Positions 19,544 through 22,899 of a stretch of DNA of 22,899 nt are shown piece after piece. The stretch comes from a virus. The number at the start of each line of letters is the position of its first letter. Position 1 is the first letter of the stretch. Position numbers and translations under genes: made by a program. Where the stretch lies: IMG/VR virus record IMGVR_UViG_3300022744_000345, positions 1-22,899 of that record. The stretch is one strand, 5' to 3'. The notes beneath the pieces are model-generated. The model was not told the origin of the DNA. It did no database searches and saw nothing but the letters and a program-made list of their open reading frames with translations.

Positions 19544-22500
19544 CTGAAGCGCGACGTACTCGCACCCGCCCCGGCTCAACTTTGAAATCGATTTCACGAC
19601 GAGAAGAAGAGGTACTGGCGCGGGCGCGGGAGGCAGCACAAGGCTTCGAGAACAAGATGTTCGCGGAGATGTATGTCGAGTCACTGGAGCGAAAGATTCG
19701 CAATGACGATGACGCCCTGTACAAGTTCATGCACCACCTTGAGCAGCCACCCGTGGACATCGAGACCTTCCTTGATGACCCAGAGTTCCTAGGCTCGACC
19801 GACTTGACGATGTGGCCGGAGGTGCGGGCTACCGTTATAGCTATCAACAAGGATTGGTGGAAGGGGCTAGACAGCGGCGCGAACATCGAAGCTATCCTCA
19901 TGGGCGCGACGGGTACAGGTAAGTGTCTTGCCAAGGGCACGCTAGTGCTCATGTTTGATGGTAGGGTGTTGCCTGTAGAGGAAGTACAGATAGGCGATAG
20001 ACTTATGGGGCCGGACTCAACGCCGCGCACGGTGCTATCGTTAGCAACTGGGCAGGAGGAGATGTTCAGGGTTACCCCAGCTAAAGGCAGGCCATATACT
20101 GTGAATCGCAGTCATATACTAAGCCTCAAGATTACCAATATGGGCGTAGGTAAGGGTTATGGTAAGACCGTATTAGCAGGCAACGGTCAGAAGTACCGTA
20201 GCGGCGACACCGTAAACATATCCATCGATGATTACCTAGCTTCGTCAAAAACTTTCAAGCATGTAGCTAAAGGATGGCGGGTTGGGGTAGAGTTTCAAGA
20301 AGCAGACCCACTACCCGTAGACCCCTACTTTGTAGGTCTTTGGCTTGGCGACGGGTGCAGCCGAGATATCCACATCTTTAACGAGGATGAGGAGGTTATA
20401 AGCTACCTGCGCAGCTATGCAGCGACGCTAGGTCTATGGCTAAATACGCTGTCTATAGAGGGAAAGTGCCGTAGGCACAGCATCCGAGCTACGCTGCGCG
20501 GCAACCACAATAGACTTCTTGCTATGATGCAAGGTATCGGACTATGCAACGGCACTAAAACGATACCACACACCTACCTAACGGCCTCGCGGGAAGACAG
20601 ACTATCGTTACTCGCTGGATTGATTGACTCTGACGGCTATAACGACACAAGCGGTGCCGGCTACGAGGTATCTACGATACTACCGGAGCTACGCGACGGA
20701 ATTGCCTACCTAGCTGGGTCTCTTGGGTATTGTGTTACATGGTCGGAAAAGCACGCTAAGGCACAGAACGGTAACGGGCAGTTGGCGTATCGTATGTACA
20801 TCTCTGGCAATGTACATGAGATACCATGCCGTATAGCCAGAAAACGTAAGGTACAAGGGAATACGTTACGTGACTCACAGCTTACGGGTATCACGGTATC
20901 GTCTGCAGGAGCCGGGGAGTACTTCGGCTTTACCATAGACGGAGATAGACTCTTCTTGCTTGGCGACTTTACGGTTACGCATAACACCACGTTATGTATC
21001 GTCACCACGCTCTACCATACGCATATCGTAGGGTGCCTCAAGGTACCGCAGGCGGTATACGGCCTACCCAAGGCTACCTCCATCGTCTTCCCTATCATGG
21101 CGGCAAAGCCGCACGTAACGAAGAAGGTGGTCTACCAGCCGCTGCGCAAGACCATTGAGGATATCCCTTGGTTCCAGAAGCACATGCAACTGGACAAGTT
21201 GGTCGAGTCTGAAATCTACTTCAAGGACAAGAACGTTCGTATCGCTGTGGGCGGGGCGGACGCTGACTCCATCCTAGGTGAAGCCGTTATCGGCGGGATC
21301 ATCGACGAAATCAACTTTATGAACGTGGTTCTCAAGTCGAAGAAGGCTGAGGTCACGAGTGGTCGGGCGGGTATGTACGACCAAGCCCAGACGATCTATG
21401 AAGCAATGACGCGACGGAAGAAGTCCCGCTTCATTACGCAAGGCCCGCAGATTGGTATCGTCATGGTGTCGTCCTCCACCCGCTACAAGGGTGACTTCAC
21501 CGACAAGCGGAAGGAACACGTAGACAAGGTGGGCGAGAAGGGCGTCTATATCTACAACAAGAAGCAGTACGAAGTCTGGCCGAAGGATCGTTACTGCGGC
21601 AAGACCTTCCGCCTCTTAGTAGGCAACGATGTACTTACTGACACCCGCGTACTGGAGGATGAAGAGGTAGTGCAGGAGGGCTCTCTAGTCCTTGACGTAC
21701 CTACCGAGTACCGCGATGACTTCCTGAAGAACCCGCACGATGCGCTACGCGATATTGTCGGCATGTCTACCAGTTCAGTCTCTCCGTTCTTCCGTCGCCG
21801 CTTCAAGATCATGGAGTGCATCACGGCGGGCGAGGAAGAGGGGCTACAGTCTTTCCTACTGAAGGATAATGTGATCCTAGGGGTAGACGGCATGCCTACC
21901 GTAAAGACAGGACACTACTGCATGAACCCGTCCCGTCCACGCTACGTCCATATCGACTTGTCCCTGACCGGCGACAGATGCGGAGTGGCTATGCTACGAT
22001 TCGATGGCCTACAGAAAGTTGAGCGCGAGGGCGGTATGATCGAAAGCCTACCCGAGTGCAGCGTAGAGCTAGCCATGACGGTAGAGCCAGACACCCAGAA
22101 TGAAATTCAAATTGCCGAAGTCCGGATGTGGGTCAAGCAACTCCGCGACATCTACGGCTACCCTATCAAGGTCGTGACGTACGACGGCTTCATGTCCACC
22201 GAGTCTCGCCAGCAGTGGAAGAAGGAAGGCATGAAGACCGGCCACGTGTCGGTTGACAAAACCTCTGTGCCGTATAAGCAATTCCGTGACGCAATCAATG
22301 ACCGCCGTATCAAGATGTTCCAGAATGATGTGCTTGTTTCTGAGCTATTCGAGTTGGAGTACGATACGGTTAAGGACAAGATTGACCACCCGCCCAAGGG
22401 TAGCAAGGACTTGGCTGACGCCGTATGCGGCGCGTACTCCACGCTTGTCGAGCGTAGGTCGTCTTGGATGCCTGCCGCCAGCGATGACGAGCAGTACGCC

Positions 22501-22554
22501 ATGAGCGAGCGCCGCGACTTCCAAGAAAGGTACGATGCACCGCGATTTGTGTAG
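19540..22554 (+). CDS. Terminase large subunit with intein
   Basis: The 1004-codon frame encodes a packaging motor with an intein inside it. Without the intein, the terminase has about 650 residues. Walker A is MGATGTGK|TT, split by the intein after the Lys. Walker B is GGIIDEINF, and VMVSSSTRYKGD is a likely coupling motif. The C-terminal nuclease has metal-binding acids in YVHIDLSLTGDRCG, VVTYDG and SKDLADAVCG. The ATPase pushes DNA into the capsid and the nuclease cuts the concatemer. Splicing is needed to rebuild Walker A, so the intein controls whether the motor works. The ATG overlaps the small subunit stop (ATGA). Palindrome site 7 is 43 bases inside the gene. Confidence 0.93.
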   Translation: MTEARRTRTRPGSTLKSISRREEEVLARAREAAQGFENKMFAEMYVESLERKIRNDDDALYKFMHHLEQPPVDIETFLDDPEFLGSTDLTMWPEVRATVIAINKDWWKGLDSGANIEAILMGATGTGKCLAKGTLVLMFDGRVLPVEEVQIGDRLMGPDSTPRTVLSLATGQEEMFRVTPAKGRPYTVNRSHILSLKITNMGVGKGYGKTVLAGNGQKYRSGDTVNISIDDYLASSKTFKHVAKGWRVGVEFQEADPLPVDPYFVGLWLGDGCSRDIHIFNEDEEVISYLRSYAATLGLWLNTLSIEGKCRRHSIRATLRGNHNRLLAMMQGIGLCNGTKTIPHTYLTASREDRLSLLAGLIDSDGYNDTSGAGYEVSTILPELRDGIAYLAGSLGYCVTWSEKHAKAQNGNGQLAYRMYISGNVHEIPCRIARKRKVQGNTLRDSQLTGITVSSAGAGEYFGFTIDGDRLFLLGDFTVTHNTTLCIVTTLYHTHIVGCLKVPQAVYGLPKATSIVFPIMAAKPHVTKKVVYQPLRKTIEDIPWFQKHMQLDKLVESEIYFKDKNVRIAVGGADADSILGEAVIGGIIDEINFMNVVLKSKKAEVTSGRAGMYDQAQTIYEAMTRRKKSRFITQGPQIGIVMVSSSTRYKGDFTDKRKEHVDKVGEKGVYIYNKKQYEVWPKDRYCGKTFRLLVGNDVLTDTRVLEDEEVVQEGSLVLDVPTEYRDDFLKNPHDALRDIVGMSTSSVSPFFRRRFKIMECITAGEEEGLQSFLLKDNVILGVDGMPTVKTGHYCMNPSRPRYVHIDLSLTGDRCGVAMLRFDGLQKVEREGGMIESLPECSVELAMTVEPDTQNEIQIAEVRMWVKQLRDIYGYPIKVVTYDGFMSTESRQQWKKEGMKTGHVSVDKTSVPYKQFRDAINDRRIKMFQNDVLVSELFELEYDTVKDKIDHPPKGSKDLADAVCGAYSTLVERRSSWMPAASDDEQYAMSERRDFQERYDAPRFV
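19583..19596. repeat. Palindrome site 7 (TGAAATCGATTTCA, perfect)
   Basis: Identical to site 6 and located 43 bases inside the large terminase gene, upstream of the intein. The codons read Leu-Lys-Ser-Ile-Ser. Confidence 0.85.
19924..20985 (+). mobile_element. Intein with LAGLIDADG homing endonuclease
   Basis: A 354-residue in-frame intein starting with Cys (CLAKGTLVLM, block A) and ending in THN before Thr of the extein. Block B has VNRSH. The endonuclease blocks are FVGLWLGDG and LLAGLIDSDGY, the two LAGLIDADG helices. Block F/G is EYFGFTIDGD, then LFLLGDFTVTHN. All splicing residues (Cys1, block B His, terminal His-Asn, +1 Thr) are present, so it should splice itself out. The endonuclease looks intact, so it could still home into inteinless alleles. 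Codon use is richer in A/T-ending codons than in the exteins. Confidence 0.95.
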
Positions 22555-22613
22555 CTAGCGACTTCCTTTCTGGCGGCAGACAATACGTACTTAACCAACG
22601 GAAAGGAACACCT

Positions 22614-22899
22614 ATGACTGAATTCATTACCTATCTTGCTACCGTTTACCTTTGCTTTGCCTTCATCAAGTTCATGCTATGCGTTCCGCACATTCCCCGA
22701 GTCATCGGGGTTGTCTCTCGCTTAGCTGGGGCGGATCGGGGCGCGGTTCTCAAGCGCTATGTGTTCATCATCCCGCTCGTTGTTGCCGGTCTATCCCTAT
22801 TCGGTTGGGTTGCCGCGCTATACCGAGAGGGTATTTCGTTTTTTGTAATGTACTCAAGCCGCGATGTAACGCGTGACTGCATTCTTGGCTACCGTCACT
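22614..22899 (+). CDS. Small membrane protein, 3' end cut off
   Basis: The frame starts at an ATG with AAGGA six bases upstream and stays open to the window edge (95 codons visible). Two hydrophobic segments are likely transmembrane helices: FITYLATVYLCFAFIKFML (about residues 4-22) and YVFIIPLVVAGLSLFGWVAA (about 53-72). Between them is a short charged loop with IPRVIGVVSRLAGADRG. The second helix is followed by a polar segment. It may be a phage inner-membrane protein, but a holin role cannot be claimed without the lysis context. The 59-base gap after the terminase holds no clear terminator or promoter. Confidence 0.7.
   Translation, partial: MTEFITYLATVYLCFAFIKFMLCVPHIPRVIGVVSRLAGADRGAVLKRYVFIIPLVVAGLSLFGWVAALYREGISFFVMYSSRDVTRDCILGYRH

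Noticed and set aside
19924-20985. Group I intron with endonuclease gene
   Set aside because: The frame is continuous through the insertion, and the ends show the Cys and His-Asn-Thr splicing residues, so it is an intein.
21210-21223. TGAAATCTACTTCA, an eighth palindrome copy
   Set aside because: It has two mismatches in the centre and right arm, lies deep inside the terminase and is explained by the coding sequence.
22255-22280. TTGACA followed by TATAAG inside the terminase
   Set aside because: The spacer is only about 14 bases and the position is in the middle of a conserved coding region.
22652-22876. 74-codon open frame near the right edge
   Set aside because: It is in a different frame from the gene at 22614, which has a better Shine-Dalgarno and two clear hydrophobic helices.

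Overview
The window is a dense, entirely rightward block of about 24 protein genes from a tailed double-stranded DNA bacteriophage. It holds most of a replication and recombination module, and it runs into the DNA packaging genes at its right end. Genes mostly abut or overlap by 1 to 20 bases (ATGA, TAATG and TGATG junctions). Start sites carry ordinary Shine-Dalgarno sequences and the sigma70-like promoters match the bacterial consensus, so the host is a bacterium, probably a proteobacterium. The exact host cannot be read from the sequence. No rRNA, tRNA, CRISPR array or integrase was found.

Layout. Positions 1-1662 hold a cut-off gene that may be a helicase loader, then a DnaB-type helicase. 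Positions 1691-4366 hold a family A DNA polymerase with a 3'-5' exonuclease domain and a UDG-like iron-sulfur N-terminal domain. Positions 4418-7171 hold a small unknown gene, a DnaG-type primase, an overlapping unknown gene and a T4 gp32-like single-strand-binding protein (SSB). Positions 7214-9773 hold an SF2 helicase, a putative HNH/AP2-type homing endonuclease gene and a MerR-like DNA-binding protein. Positions 9782-13209 hold a conserved unknown, a RecA/UvsX recombinase, an RMF-like small protein, a small PD-(D/E)XK nuclease, a Cas4/RecB-like nuclease and a RuvC-like resolvase. Positions 13288-14508 hold an abundant-looking Ala/Lys-rich protein. Positions 14572-17941 hold a ParB-domain protein, a small unknown, a ParB-ParB-methyltransferase fusion, an N4 gp49-like protein and another unknown. 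Positions 18012-22554 hold a CmoA-like methyltransferase, a probable small terminase and a large terminase interrupted by an intein. A membrane protein gene runs off the right edge.

Working together, loader, helicase, primase, polymerase and SSB form a replisome. The SF2 helicase, RecA, nucleases and resolvase would support recombination-dependent replication and trim or resolve branched DNA before the terminase packages it. The SSB and Ala/Lys-rich genes each have a consensus-like promoter upstream and a strong hairpin terminator downstream. They look like high-expression cassettes set inside the long operon.

The most notable unexplained signal is a 14-base palindrome, TGAAATYGATTTCA with small variations. 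It occurs seven times (1664, 4479, 7392, 11228, 13207, 15612, 19583), usually close to a gene start, and once over the -35 box of the Ala/Lys-rich gene promoter. Other points of interest: a homing endonuclease gene flanked by a synonymously diverged copy of the neighbouring gene's 5' end; a 60-base leader hairpin that hides the Shine-Dalgarno sequence of the CmoA-like gene; and a possible pseudoknot in the SSB leader that recalls T4 gene 32 autoregulation.
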